Shown here: positions 1-8,020 of the stretch, piece by piece
How positions within the stretch are numbered: the first letter of the stretch is position 1
How the letters are laid out: every line of letters starts with the position of its first letter
DNA from: Phycicoccus sp. HDW14
GTDB taxonomy: Bacteria > Actinomycetota > Actinomycetes > Actinomycetales > Dermatophilaceae
DNA length: 64,000 bases
Reading direction: 5' to 3'
Assembly (NCBI RefSeq): GCF_011383005.1
Contig: NZ_CP049935.1
Location: 3,968,001 to 4,032,000, forward strand
Position numbers and translations under genes: made by a program
Notes under the pieces: generated by a model
The model's input: the letters and a program-made list of their open reading frames with translations, nothing else
Told to the model about the DNA's origin: nothing
Database searches by the model: none

Positions 1-1
1 C

Positions 2-436
2 TACCTCCAGACGCTGTTCGGGTTCTTCAACGCACCCCTCTTCGCGACCTTCATCCTCGGCATGTTCTGGAAACGGATGACACCGACGGCCGGGTGGGCG
101 GGCCTCGTGTCCGGAACGCTGTCGGCCATCGTCGTCGCGGTCCTCAGCGAGGGCACGCTCGGCGGGCTCAGCCTCGGCGTCATCCCGCTCTCCGGCCAGG
201 GCGCCGCGTTCGTCGCCGCCTCCACAGCGTTCGTCGTCGACATCCTCGTCTCCGTGGGGGTGACGATGGTGACCGAGCCGAAGCCGGCCTCCGAGCTCGT
301 CGGGCTCGTCTACTCCGAGACCCCGCGCGAGCAGCGCACCGACCCGAACGAGGAGACCTACCCCTGGTACCGCCGCACCGTCCCGCTCGCCGGGCTGGCG
401 CTCGGCATGGTCGTCGTCCTCAACGTCCTCTTCTGA
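2..436 (+). CDS. Sodium:solute symporter (SSS family), C-terminal part
   Basis: The gene enters from the left edge and only its last 144 codons are visible. The residues contain three hydrophobic helices. The first carries the motif FFNAPLFATFILGMFWKR, followed by TPTAGW, which is typical of the late transmembrane helices of SSS-family transporters (pantothenate, proline or sugar/sodium symporters). A cytoplasmic loop holding a PNEETYPWYRR segment precedes a final helix. The protein would couple uptake of an organic solute to sodium influx across the membrane. The substrate cannot be read from this end alone. A small membrane protein follows 13 bases downstream and is probably co-transcribed. 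Confidence 0.88.
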   Translation, partial: YLQTLFGFFNAPLFATFILGMFWKRMTPTAGWAGLVSGTLSAIVVAVLSEGTLGGLSLGVIPLSGQGAAFVAASTAFVVDILVSVGVTMVTEPKPASELVGLVYSETPREQRTDPNEETYPWYRRTVPLAGLALGMVVVLNVLF

Positions 437-449
437 CGAGGGAGCAGTC

Positions 450-740
450 ATGGCAGAGACCCACAAGGCAGGCGCCTTCGACATCCGCAACGTCATCGGC
501 GGCCTGCTCGCGATCTACGGCGTGATCCTCACCCTCATGGGCCTGTTCGGGGACACCGAGACCGAGAAGACCGGCGGCGTCAACGCCAACCTCTGGGCCG
601 GGCTCGCCCTGCTCGTCGTCGGGCTGGGGTTCATCGCCTGGGCGCGCATCCGGCCGATCGTCGTGCCCGAGCACGTCGAGCCGGTGTCCGACGACCCGAC
701 CCGCCCGGCACCGCGCAAGAAGCCGCGGTCCGGGCACTGA
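450..740 (+). CDS. Small two-helix membrane protein, partner of the symporter
   Basis: This 96-residue protein has two predicted membrane helices (about residues 15-33 and 47-68), an acidic/polar loop between them, and a basic Pro-rich C-terminus ending in KKPRSGH. It follows the SSS symporter by 13 bases, and the GGGAGCAGTC upstream of the ATG can serve as ribosome binding site. Small two-helix proteins are often found beside SSS transporters in actinobacteria. A role as accessory subunit is inference from position only, and no enzymatic motif is present. Confidence 0.75.
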   Translation: MAETHKAGAFDIRNVIGGLLAIYGVILTLMGLFGDTETEKTGGVNANLWAGLALLVVGLGFIAWARIRPIVVPEHVEPVSDDPTRPAPRKKPRSGH

Positions 741-753
741 GCGCGGCCGGTCG

Positions 754-1461
754 ATGACCTCGTCGGCGGCCGTCCGCGTCGGTGACCTCGACGCCCACCT
801 CGCGGTGCCGTCGGGCGAGGGACCCTGGCCGGGGCTGGTCCTCGTCCACGAGGCCTTCGGGCTCGACGAGAACATGCGCGTCCTCGCCGACCGGATGGCC
901 GGGGTCGGGTTCCTCACCCTCGCGCCGGACCTGTTCTCGCGCGGACGCCGGGCGGCCTGCCTGCGGGCGACCTTCGCGGCGCTGCGCCGGGGGAGCGGGC
1001 CGGCGTTCGACGACATCGAGGCGGCCCGGGGAGTGCTGCTCGACGACCCGCGCTGCTCGGGGCGCGTGGGGGTCATCGGGTTCTGCATGGGCGGCTCGTT
1101 CGCACTCGCCCTCGCCGGGCGCCCGGGGTGGGACGCCGCCGCCGTCAACTACGGGATGCTGCCGTCGTCACCGGACGACCTCGACGACGCCTGCCCGGTG
1201 GTCGCGAGCTACGGGGGCCGCGACCGCAGCCTGACGGGCGCGGCCGACCGGCTCGAGGTGGCGCTGGCCGCCCGGGGGGTTCCGCACGACGTCCGCGAGT
1301 ACCCGTCGGCCGGGCACTCCTTCCTCGACCCCACCGACGCCGCGCCGTGGTGGCTCGCCCCGGTGACCCGGTTCGTCCTGCACGCCGGCCCGGAGCCGGT
1401 CGCCGCCGCCGACGCCTGGCGCCGCATCGACGCCTTCCTCGGGGAGCACCTCGCCGGCTAG
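754..1461 (+). CDS. Dienelactone hydrolase family protein
   Basis: This 235-residue alpha/beta hydrolase of the dienelactone hydrolase family has the expected length. The nucleophile motif GFCMGG places the catalytic cysteine at residue 111. Asp157 (GGRDRS) and His188 (SAGHSF) complete the Cys-Asp-His triad, and the oxyanion/substrate segment VHEAFGL lies near residue 31. Family members hydrolyse dienelactones in chlorocatechol breakdown or related esters and lactones. The true substrate here is unknown, because no chlorocatechol genes are visible. The stop codon overlaps the stop of the convergent MDMPI-type gene. Confidence 0.85.
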   Translation: MTSSAAVRVGDLDAHLAVPSGEGPWPGLVLVHEAFGLDENMRVLADRMAGVGFLTLAPDLFSRGRRAACLRATFAALRRGSGPAFDDIEAARGVLLDDPRCSGRVGVIGFCMGGSFALALAGRPGWDAAAVNYGMLPSSPDDLDDACPVVASYGGRDRSLTGAADRLEVALAARGVPHDVREYPSAGHSFLDPTDAAPWWLAPVTRFVLHAGPEPVAAADAWRRIDAFLGEHLAG

Positions 1462-2243
1462 GTGATGCGGCCGGGATGGCTCCACCGCGCGAGCAGGCCG
1501 TCGGGGTCGTGGGGCGCGCCGCCGCGGTTCCACAGCGCGAGGTACAGGTCGGTCGCGGGGCCGGACAGGACGGCGGCAGCCTCCGGGTGTGGCCCGTCGG
1601 GCGGCAGGCGCCGGGTGGTGACGCGGCCGGTGCCGACGTCGAGCAGCCAGCGCGCGCCGGAGTCGGCGGCGACGACGGCGGTGTACGGGTCCGCCTCCGC
1701 GCGAGGGCCGTTCGTGCGCCGCTGCCAGAAGCCGACGAGCAGCTCGTCGATGCCGTCGACGGCGGTGGCGTCGTCGAACCACGCGTCGTCGGGGGTCGGG
1801 GCGCGGCCGTGGCGGGGGTCGCGCGAGTCGCGGGCGGCCAGGGCGTCGAGCGCGTGGATCGTCGCCTCGTGGTGCTGGCGGCGGGCCCAGAACATCCGCG
1901 GGGCCGGCGACTCCTTGAGGAAGGTGGGGGCGACGAGGTCGTCGGGCGCGGCGCGCAGGACGTCGAGCAGCTCGGCGGCGCCGGCGCGCAGCCACGCCAC
2001 CGCGTCGCCGTCGGGTCCGTCGAGGTCGTCGATGTCGACCGTTGCGAGGTCGGCGCCGGAGAGGGCGGCCAGCGCCCAGCGGTGCACGCGACCCTGGTGG
2101 GCCAGCAGGTCGTGCACGGTCCAGCCGGGGCAGGTCGGCACGGGGGCGTCGAGCCCGGCCTCCTGCGCCCAGGTCGCCATCCGGTCGGCGGCGACGGCCA
2201 GGCCGTCGAGGTGCGTCTCGAGGTCGAGGTGGACGTCGCTCAT
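1458..2243 (-). CDS. Mycothiol-dependent maleylpyruvate isomerase-like (MDMPI/DinB fold) protein
   Basis: The 261-residue protein begins with the four-helix DinB/MDMPI domain. It has the usual CPGW, a His-rich WTVHDLLAHQGRVH segment (His44, His49, His54) and a later HHEATIH motif. These are the positions of the His-Glu-His metal site in mycothiol-dependent maleylpyruvate isomerase. The C-terminal part has the small MDMPI_C-like fold ending in DPDGLLARW. Such proteins are abundant in actinobacteria, and most are thiol-dependent S-transferases or isomerases of unknown substrate. Maleylpyruvate isomerase itself is only one possibility. The gene converges on the dienelactone hydrolase gene with a four-base overlap. 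Confidence 0.82.
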   Translation of the reverse strand: MSDVHLDLETHLDGLAVAADRMATWAQEAGLDAPVPTCPGWTVHDLLAHQGRVHRWALAALSGADLATVDIDDLDGPDGDAVAWLRAGAAELLDVLRAAPDDLVAPTFLKESPAPRMFWARRQHHEATIHALDALAARDSRDPRHGRAPTPDDAWFDDATAVDGIDELLVGFWQRRTNGPRAEADPYTAVVAADSGARWLLDVGTGRVTTRRLPPDGPHPEAAAVLSGPATDLYLALWNRGGAPHDPDGLLARWSHPGRIT

Positions 2244-2297
2244 GGGCGCCAGTGTGCAGCAGGCCGGCCCGGGGTGCGCGACCCCTGCTCAGCGGTG

Positions 2298-2357
2298 CCG
2301 AGAGGAGGCAACACGCAGGGGGAGGCGCCGATTCGTCTGCGTGTTGCCTCCTCTCGG
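2298..2357. terminator. 21-bp perfect palindrome between genes
   Basis: Arms 2298-2318 and 2337-2357 are perfectly complementary over 21 bp, starting CCGAGAGGAGGC, with an 18-base loop. The hairpin lies downstream of the LigB/TetR-remnant transcript on the minus strand and upstream of the MDMPI gene. There is no T-tract. It is likely a terminator or RNA-processing hairpin. Confidence 0.6.
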
Positions 2358-2397
2358 TGCGGCCGCCGGACGGTCGACGGGACCGGATGTCGGGGAG

Positions 2398-2514
2398 TCA
2401 GGTGCCGGACGCGCAGCCGCCGGCGCGACGGCGCTCGAGGCCGTCGAGCAGGACGTCGAGGCCGAACTCGAACGCGGCACGTCGCTCGTCCTGCCCTGAG
2501 GGTGGGCGCCGGCG
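2398..2514 (-). pseudogene. Remnant of a TetR-family regulator (C-terminus only)
   Basis: Directly after the stop codon of the LigB-type gene, the same frame stays open for 38 codons and encodes AAFEFGLDVLLDGLERRR followed by a stop at 2398. The FEFGLDxxLDGLE pattern is the last helix of the TetR/AcrR C-terminal (TetR_C) domain. No start codon, helix-turn-helix or remaining domain is present. I read it as the stump of a deleted regulator gene. A chance similarity is possible but unlikely given the exact fit to the helix pattern. Confidence 0.55.
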
Positions 2515-3327
2515 TCAGGCGAACTGCCAGGAGCGCTTGCTCAGGCCGAACCAGAACCCGTCGATGACGCTGCGGCCGGCGACGTCGCCACCGACCGAGG
2601 CGGCGCCGAGCGCGACGTACAGCGGCGCCCAGTGCTCGGTGCGCGGGTGGGCCTCGCGGGCGGCGGGCGCCTTGGCCAGGAAGTCGAGGACGGAGTCGAC
2701 GTCGCCGGCGGCGACGGTCTCGGCGGCCCAGTGGTCGAACTCCGCGGACGGCGTCGGGGGAGCGCCGTCCGGCCCTGCAGACGGGTTGAACCAGCCGAGG
2801 TTGTGCGTCGTGAAGCCGGACCCGACGACGAGCACGTTCTCGTCGCGCAGCGGGGCCAGCCGGCGCCCGAGCTCGAAGAGGCGGTGCGGGTCGAGGGTCG
2901 GCATCGAGAGCTGGACGACCGGCACGTCGGCGTCGGGGTACATCTCCTTGAGGGGGACGTAGGCGCCGTGGTCGAGGCCGCGGGTGGGGTCCTGGTGCAG
3001 CGTCTCGCCGGCCCCGGCGAGCAGCGACGCGACCGAGCGGGCCACCTCGGGAGCCCCCGGTGCGTCGTACGTGACGTCGTAGTACCGCTGCGGGAAGCCC
3101 CAGAAGTCGTACGTCAGCGGGACGTCACCGGACGTCGCCGACACCGAGATCGGCGCCTGCTCCCAGTGCGCCGAGACCATGAGCACGGCGTCGGGGCGGG
3201 CGAGGTCGCCGGACCAGTCGGCGAGCTCGCGGGTCCAGGTGGCGTCGTCGGCCAGCGGGGGCGCGCCGTGGCTGAGGTAGAGGACGGGCGGGCGGGCGCT
3301 GCCGCGGCTCGTGGTGTCGGTCGTCAC
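2515..3327 (-). CDS. Class III extradiol dioxygenase, DODA/LigB type
   Basis: This 270-residue LigB-superfamily protein of the 4,5-DOPA dioxygenase (YgiD/DODA) subgroup has the four conserved histidines: His20 (LSHGAPP), His54 (SAHWE), His120 (LDHGAYVPL) and His175 (TTHNL). Three of these normally hold the catalytic divalent metal. Family members cleave catecholic rings or act on related quinol substrates, and the physiological substrate is rarely known. The GTG start at 3327 is chosen because CGAGGAG lies five bases upstream. A dyad GTTGA-N4-TCAAC lies further upstream, suggesting control by a MarR-type or similar repressor. A TetR remnant follows. Confidence 0.85.
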   Translation of the reverse strand: MTTDTTSRGSARPPVLYLSHGAPPLADDATWTRELADWSGDLARPDAVLMVSAHWEQAPISVSATSGDVPLTYDFWGFPQRYYDVTYDAPGAPEVARSVASLLAGAGETLHQDPTRGLDHGAYVPLKEMYPDADVPVVQLSMPTLDPHRLFELGRRLAPLRDENVLVVGSGFTTHNLGWFNPSAGPDGAPPTPSAEFDHWAAETVAAGDVDSVLDFLAKAPAAREAHPRTEHWAPLYVALGAASVGGDVAGRSVIDGFWFGLSKRSWQFA

Positions 3328-3346
3328 GGGGGCTCCTCGGGATGTA

Positions 3347-3360
3347 GTTGACCATTCAAC
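3347..3360. promoter_or_regulatory. Candidate operator GTTGA-N4-TCAAC
   Basis: A perfect 5-bp inverted repeat with a 4-bp spacer lies 20-33 bases upstream of the LigB-type start codon, where a promoter is expected. Dyads of this kind are typical of MarR-type repressors. No such regulator gene is adjacent. Confidence 0.45.
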
Positions 3361-3400
3361 CAGATCTCACCGGCCGGTGTTCCCGCGGGCCGGTGGCTCC

Positions 3401-4086
3401 TCAGTCCGGCGTGTGCCCCGCGTCGTGGACGAGGATCGCCACCTGCGTGCGGTTCTCGAGGTCCAGCTTGGTGAGGATGCGCCCGACGTGGGCCTTGACG
3501 GTCGCGACGCTGAGGTAGAGGGAGGCGCCGATCTCGAGGTTGCTCTGCCCGCGCCCCAGCGCCACCGCCACCTCGAGCTCGCGCTCGGTGAGCCCGTCGA
3601 GCGCCTGCCGGGCCTCGGCCCGCCGCCGGTTCGCGGGCGAGTCCGCGGCGTCCTCCTGCCCGGCGACCGCGGCGATGAGCGCCGAGGCGGCGCTCGGGGA
3701 GAGGATCGGCTCGCCGGCGGCGACGGCGTGCACGGCCTCGACGAGCCGGGCGGGCGGGGTGTCCTTGAGGAGGAAGCCGTGCGCCCCGACCCGCAGCGCG
3801 CGCAGCACCATCTCGTCGGCGTCGAAGGTCGTGAGGACGAGCACGCGGGGGCATCCGGGAGGGCGAGCACGTCGGCCGTCGCCGCGATGCCGTCGCGCCG
3901 GGGCATCCGGATGTCCATGAGCACGACGTCCGGCCGGCTCGACCGGACCAGCCCCACCGCCTCGCTGCCGTCGGCGGCCTCCCCGACGACCTCGAGCCCG
4001 GCGTCGCCGCCGAGGATCATCGACAGGCCGGCGCGCACGAGGGGGTCGTCGTCGACGAGGGCGACCCGGACCGGCGAGCTCGTCAT
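3401..4086 (-). CDS. LuxR/NarL-type response regulator (frame broken near 3855)
   Basis: The receiver domain starts MTSSPVRVALVDDD, with acidic residues 12-14 and phospho-acceptor Asp58 (VLMDIRMPRRDG). After the break the second frame continues with VLVLTTFDADE, the lysine-bearing FLLKDTPP, and a C-terminal LuxR helix-turn-helix (LTERELEVAVALGRGQSNLEI, TVKAHVGRIL). One C is missing from the C-run at 3850-3854. Restoring it gives a normal 228-residue regulator. The ATG overlaps the stop of the upstream kinase gene (ATGA), so the pair is translationally coupled. It probably controls the divergent ABC exporter genes starting at 5407. Confidence 0.88.
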
Positions 4087-5264
4087 GCCGCCCACGGTAG
4101 CGAGGCGGCGACGACGAAGCGGCCGCGCTCGGGCCCGTGCCGCAGCGAGCCGCCGAGCAGGTCGACCCGCTCGTGCAGCCCCATGAGCCCCAGTCCGGCG
4201 CCGGGGAGGCCACGACCCGCGGTCACGGGCAGGGGGTTGGCGACCTCGACGTGCACCCCCTCCCCGGGGCCGCCGCTCACCGTCACCGTCACCGGGCACC
4301 CCGGTGCGTGCTTGCGGGCGTTGGTCAGCGCCTCCTGGGCGACGCGGTAGACGGTGCGCCCGACGGTCGGCGGCAGGTCCCGGCCCGTGCGGTTCTCCAG
4401 GGTGACCCGGGTGCCGGCGGCGCGTGCCTCCTCGACGAGCCCGGGCAGGGCGTCGACCCCGGGCTGCGGAGGCTCGGGGGCGAGCGAGGGGTCGGGGACG
4501 TCGGCGCGCAGCACCCCGAGGACGTCGCGCAGGTCGCTGAGCGCCAGGTGGGCGTTCTCCTCGATGGTCCGGGCCACCTGCGCCTGCTGCTCGCGGGGCA
4601 GGTCGTCGCGGAAGGTCAGGGCGCCGGCGTGCATCGCGACGAGCGAGATCCGGTGGGCCAGCACGTCGTGCATCTCGCGGGCGATGCGGGTGCGCTCGGC
4701 GGCGCGGGCGGCGGCCACCCGGGCCTGCTGCTCGCGCTCGCTCGTCTCGGCCCGGTCGCGCAAGGACTGCACGCGGGCCCGGTCGGCCCCCACCGAGGAG
4801 CCGACGGCGACCACCACGGCCACGATGAGGGTCGCGACGAGCCCGGCCGCCCACAGCGGCAGCGAGTCGTCCGAGGGGTAGAGGCCCTCGAACCCGATCG
4901 AGGCGAGCAGGGCCAGCGCGGCGAGCGGGAGGATCTCGCGGACCTGCCGCCGCGTGGCCACCGAGCACAGGGCCAGCACCCACGCTCCGGCGGCCACGGC
5001 GGAGACGCCGGAGAGCAGGGTGACGACGACGGCCACGGGAACGGGCCAGCGGCGCCGGAAGCCGGTGACGACGAGGGCGACGAGGCCGAGGAGCGGGTCG
5101 CCGACCGCCAGCCACCCGGACTGCAGGTCGCTGTAGCCGGCTCCGGGCTGGTCGGCCGCGAGGACGGCGACCACCCACAGGACCAGCCCGGCGGTGAGGG
5201 CCAGCCCGAACCGCCACGTGTGGTCCCACCAGCCGAGGCGGGGGGCGGGCGGGGGAGCGGGCAC
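4083..5264 (-). CDS. Sensor histidine kinase, HisKA_3 family
   Basis: This 393-residue kinase has four to five predicted membrane helices in residues 15-155 and a short coiled coil. The dimerisation/phospho-acceptor helix carries His199 (AREMHDVLAHRIS). The HATPase_c domain shows the N-box (AQEALTNARKHAPG) and a late G-rich segment (GAGLGLMGLHERV). No extracellular sensor domain is visible, so the signal is probably sensed in or at the membrane, as in DesK- or LiaS-like kinases. It phosphorylates the coupled NarL-type regulator. The arrangement beside an ABC-2 exporter is common in actinobacterial drug- or lipid-stress circuits, and that role is inference. Confidence 0.9.
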   Translation of the reverse strand: MPAPPPAPRLGWWDHTWRFGLALTAGLVLWVVAVLAADQPGAGYSDLQSGWLAVGDPLLGLVALVVTGFRRRWPVPVAVVVTLLSGVSAVAAGAWVLALCSVATRRQVREILPLAALALLASIGFEGLYPSDDSLPLWAAGLVATLIVAVVVAVGSSVGADRARVQSLRDRAETSEREQQARVAAARAAERTRIAREMHDVLAHRISLVAMHAGALTFRDDLPREQQAQVARTIEENAHLALSDLRDVLGVLRADVPDPSLAPEPPQPGVDALPGLVEEARAAGTRVTLENRTGRDLPPTVGRTVYRVAQEALTNARKHAPGCPVTVTVSGGPGEGVHVEVANPLPVTAGRGLPGAGLGLMGLHERVDLLGGSLRHGPERGRFVVAASLPWAA

Positions 5265-5308
5265 CTCGTCACCCTACGAGCCCTCCGGACCGCGGCGCGT
5301 CGTCCGGA

Positions 5309-5339
5309 GGTCTACCCCTCGGCCCCTCCGACGTAGACC
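5309..5339. promoter_or_regulatory. Inverted repeat GGTCTAC-N17-GTAGACC in divergent promoter region
   Basis: Arms 5309-5315 and 5333-5339 are perfect complements separated by 17 bases. They lie between the divergent kinase (start 5264) and ABC ATPase (start 5407). This is a plausible binding site for the NarL-type regulator or an overlapping pair of promoters. Confidence 0.45.
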
Positions 5340-5406
5340 GAAGGCGGTCCCGCGCGAGACCGGCGACCGATGTGCCGACCCCGGCGCGCTCGGCAGGCTC
5401 GTCACC

Positions 5407-6300
5407 ATGATCAGAGTCGAGAACCTCACCAAGCGCTACGGCCGGGTCGCCGCCGTGGACGACGTCACCTTCACCGTGCCCGCGGGCTCCGTGACCGGCT
5501 TCCTCGGACCCAACGGGGCCGGCAAGTCCACCGTCATGCGGATGCTCACCGGGCTCACGCCGCCGACGAGCGGACGGGCCACCGTGCTCGGCCGCGACTA
5601 CCGCGACCTCGTCAACCCGGGCAGCCGGGTGGGCGTCATGCTCGACGCGTCGGCGCAGCACCCGGGCCGCACCGGCCGGGAGGCGCTCACGCTCGCCGCC
5701 CTGACCGTCGGCGTCCCCCGCACCCGCGTCGAGGAGGTGCTCCACCTCGTCGGGCTGACCGACGACGAGGCGGGCCGCCGGGTGCGCACCTACTCGCTCG
5801 GGATGCGCCAGCGGCTCGGCCTGGCCGGCGCCTTCCTCGGCGAGCCCGAGGTCCTCGTGCTCGACGAGCCGGCCAACGGCCTGGACCCCCAGGGCATCCA
5901 CTGGATGCGGACCCTGCTGCGCGACTTCGCCGACCGCGGCGGGGCGGTGCTGCTCTCCTCGCACCTGCTCCACGAGGTGCAGGTCGTCGCCGACGAGATC
6001 GTCGTCATCGGCCGCGGGAAGATCGTGGCCAGCGGGTCGATGGCCGAGCTCGTGGCGGGGTCGGGCAGCCGGGCCCGGTCCGAGGACGACGGTGCCCTCG
6101 CCGTCGCGCTCGAGGCCGCCGGCCACCACGCGACCCTGACGCCCGACGGGGTCGTCGTCGACGCCGAGCCCGCCGTGGTCGGCCGGGCGGCGCTCGCGGC
6201 GGGGGTGGTCGTCACCGACCTGCGCCCGCACGGCGCGCAGGGCCTCGAGGAGCTCTTCCTCCGGCTGACCGCCGACGACGCGCGGGAGGTGGCGGCATGA
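5407..6300 (+). CDS. ABC transporter ATP-binding protein (ABC-2 exporter)
   Basis: This 297-residue ATPase has Walker A GPNGAGKS (residues 34-41), signature YSLGMRQRL and Walker B VLVLDEPANGLDPQG. It also has the H-loop (SSHLLHEV) and the C-terminal extension typical of ABC-2 drug or lipid exporters. The ATG at 5407 (GTCACCATGATC) is preferred over upstream in-frame starts because the ABC domain begins at once (MIRVENLTKRYG). Its stop overlaps the permease start. With the permease it forms an export complex of unknown cargo, probably switched on by the divergent two-component system. Confidence 0.93.
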   Translation: MIRVENLTKRYGRVAAVDDVTFTVPAGSVTGFLGPNGAGKSTVMRMLTGLTPPTSGRATVLGRDYRDLVNPGSRVGVMLDASAQHPGRTGREALTLAALTVGVPRTRVEEVLHLVGLTDDEAGRRVRTYSLGMRQRLGLAGAFLGEPEVLVLDEPANGLDPQGIHWMRTLLRDFADRGGAVLLSSHLLHEVQVVADEIVVIGRGKIVASGSMAELVAGSGSRARSEDDGALAVALEAAGHHATLTPDGVVVDAEPAVVGRAALAAGVVVTDLRPHGAQGLEELFLRLTADDAREVAA

Positions 6301-7103
6301 GCACCGCGACGCAGGCCCCCGCCCCGCTGCGCCCCGAGCCCTCCGTCGAGGCGGCATCCGGACGCCCCGGCGTCCCCTTCACCCGCCTGGTGCGGGTCGA
6401 GCTGCGCAAGCTCGTCGACACCCGGGCCGGGCGCTGGCTCGGCGTCGTCACCGGCGGCATCGCCGTCGTGGCCGTCGTCGCCTTCCTCGTCTGGGGCGAG
6501 GCCGCCGACGCGACGTTCGAGGGGCTGCTCGGCATCGCGACCCTGCCGCTCGTCGTGCTGTTGCCGGTCCTCGGCATCATGACCGCGACCGCCGAGTGGA
6601 GCCAGCGCACCGGCCTCGTGACCTTCGCGCTCGAGCCGCACCGGGGCCGCGTGGTCCTCGCCAAGCTGCTCGCGGCCGTCGTGCTCGGGCTCGCGGTCGT
6701 CGCCGTGTCGGTCGCCGCGGTCGCGCTGGCCCACCTCGTCGGCTCGCTCGCCCGCGACGTCCCGACGGCGTGGGGGGTGCCGACCGGGCTGGCCCTGGGG
6801 CTGGTGCTCGCGCTCGTCGTCTACCTCGTCCAGGGGGTCGCCTTCGGCCTCGTCTTCCTCAACACCCCGGTGGCCATCGTCGCCTCGCTGCTGCTGCCGA
6901 CCGTCTTCAGCATCGTCACCTCGCTCGTCGACGGCTTCGAGCGGGTGGCGGCCTGGATCGACCTGTCCCGGGTCACCGAGCCGCTCACGGCGGGCACGAT
7001 GGCCGGGCAGGACTGGGCGCACCTCGCGACGGCGTCGCTCGTCTGGCTCGGGGTCCCCCTGGCCGTCGGCACCTGGCGGGTGGTGACCAAGGAGATCGCC
7101 TGA
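6297..7103 (+). CDS. ABC-2 type permease
   Basis: This 268-residue membrane protein has about six hydrophobic helices. It begins with a cytoplasmic segment (FTRLVRVELRKLVDTR) typical of ABC-2 permeases, followed by an EWSQRTGLVTFALEP loop before the next helices. The ATG overlaps the ATPase stop (ATGA), so the two subunits are co-translated. A strong palindrome 14 bases downstream closes the operon. Confidence 0.88.
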   Translation: MSTATQAPAPLRPEPSVEAASGRPGVPFTRLVRVELRKLVDTRAGRWLGVVTGGIAVVAVVAFLVWGEAADATFEGLLGIATLPLVVLLPVLGIMTATAEWSQRTGLVTFALEPHRGRVVLAKLLAAVVLGLAVVAVSVAAVALAHLVGSLARDVPTAWGVPTGLALGLVLALVVYLVQGVAFGLVFLNTPVAIVASLLLPTVFSIVTSLVDGFERVAAWIDLSRVTEPLTAGTMAGQDWAHLATASLVWLGVPLAVGTWRVVTKEIA

Positions 7104-7117
7104 CCGCTCCGGGGGGA

Positions 7118-7159
7118 GGCACCGGTGGTTCTGCGAGTTCTCGCAGAACCACCGGTGCC
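7118..7159. terminator. 20-bp perfect palindrome with 2-base centre
   Basis: Arms 7118-7137 (starting GGCACCGGTGGTTCTG) and 7140-7159 are fully complementary. The element lies 14 bases after the permease stop. It is likely a T-less terminator and one of the palindrome set described in the findings. Confidence 0.65.
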
Positions 7160-7232
7160 GGCGTCCCGGGGCCCGCTAGGGTGCGCGGGCCCGGGGCCGA
7201 GGGGGCTCCCCACTGCCAGGGAGACACCCGAC

Positions 7233-7898
7233 GTGACCGAGTACACCGACCCCACCGCCGAGGTCGCCGCGCCGGCGCCCGCGCCGACCACCCGGCCCGC
7301 GACGGCTCCGGCCGCCACGGACCCCGTCACGGCCCCCGCCGCGACCGTCCCCGCCGCGACCGTCCCCGCCGCGGCGGCGCCGACCCCGTCGGCCACGCCG
7401 GCCCCGTCCGACGCGGCCCCGGCCACCGCGGGCCTGCCGTTCGGCCAGCCGCTCCCGCCGCCGCACGAGAACGTCGCCCGCGGCCTGCTCGTCGCCCTCG
7501 CCGCGGTGCTCGTCGCCGGGGTCCTGGCCGTCGTCGTCTGGAACCTCGGCTTCATCGCCTCGATCACCTCGGCGGTGCTGGCCATCGGCGCGAGCCTCGG
7601 CTACGCCAAGGCCGCCGGCGCCCCGCCGCGCCGCGGCATCGCCCCGCTCGTCGTCCTCATCGTCCTCGGGGTCGTCGGCACGGCCCTGGCCTTCGTCGGC
7701 TGGGACGCCTCGCAGTACTACACGGAGCACGCCGCCGAGGCCGCGGCCGCCGGTGTCTCGCGCGGCTCGTTCATCTGGGAGAACATCACCGACGGCGAGG
7801 TCCTCAGCGGCTACGGGGGCGACCTGGCGATGTACTTCGTCTTCGCCGCGCTCGGCACCTTCGGGGTGCTGCGCTCCCTGCTGCGCACCCCGGCCTGA
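7233..7898 (+). CDS. Membrane protein with Ala/Pro/Thr-rich N-terminal region
   Basis: The 221-residue protein starts at GTG 7233, chosen because AGGGAG lies 9 bases upstream and no homology-like sequence precedes it. Residues 1-75 are low-complexity Ala/Pro/Thr, probably cytoplasmic and disordered. They are followed by about four hydrophobic helices and a polar periplasmic-looking segment (WDASQYYTEHAAEAAAAG). I do not recognise a named family. It stands alone between two hairpins, upstream of topA, and its function is unknown. Confidence 0.72.
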   Translation: MTEYTDPTAEVAAPAPAPTTRPATAPAATDPVTAPAATVPAATVPAAAAPTPSATPAPSDAAPATAGLPFGQPLPPPHENVARGLLVALAAVLVAGVLAVVVWNLGFIASITSAVLAIGASLGYAKAAGAPPRRGIAPLVVLIVLGVVGTALAFVGWDASQYYTEHAAEAAAAGVSRGSFIWENITDGEVLSGYGGDLAMYFVFAALGTFGVLRSLLRTPA

Positions 7899-7903
7899 GC
7901 GCG

Positions 7904-7940
7904 CCGGGCGCCGGACCGGTTTGCACGTTCCGGCGCCCGG
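7904..7940. terminator. 12-bp hairpin after the membrane-protein gene
   Basis: Arms 7904-7915 (CCGGGCGCCGGA) and 7929-7940 are perfectly complementary with a 13-base loop. The element immediately follows the stop at 7898. Its right arm overlaps the candidate topA promoter. Confidence 0.5.
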
Positions 7941-7951
7941 GGCGCTACCGT
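7921..7951 (+). promoter_or_regulatory. Candidate topA promoter
   Basis: TTGCAC (7921-7926) and TACCGT (7946-7951) are spaced 19 bp, about 70 bases before the topA start. The match is moderate. Confidence 0.4.
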
Positions 7952-8020
7952 CGGTCGCGTCACCACGTCCGAGCAGCGACGAATCCGCTGCACGTGGCCG
8001 ACGGAACAGGCAGGTTGACC

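Noticed and set aside
754..3327. Aromatic catabolic cluster (dienelactone hydrolase, MDMPI-like, LigB-like)
   Set aside because: Families fit aromatic breakdown, but gene directions differ, no transporter or further ring-cleavage gene is present, and each family has many other roles.
5194..5406. Upstream extension of the ABC ATPase to 5194
   Set aside because: The extension is a frame shadow over the divergent kinase start. The conserved ABC domain begins at ATG 5407.
6596..8020. Long upstream extension of topA frame from 6596
   Set aside because: The extension overlaps the ABC permease and membrane protein genes. The Toprim domain starts right after ATG 8021.
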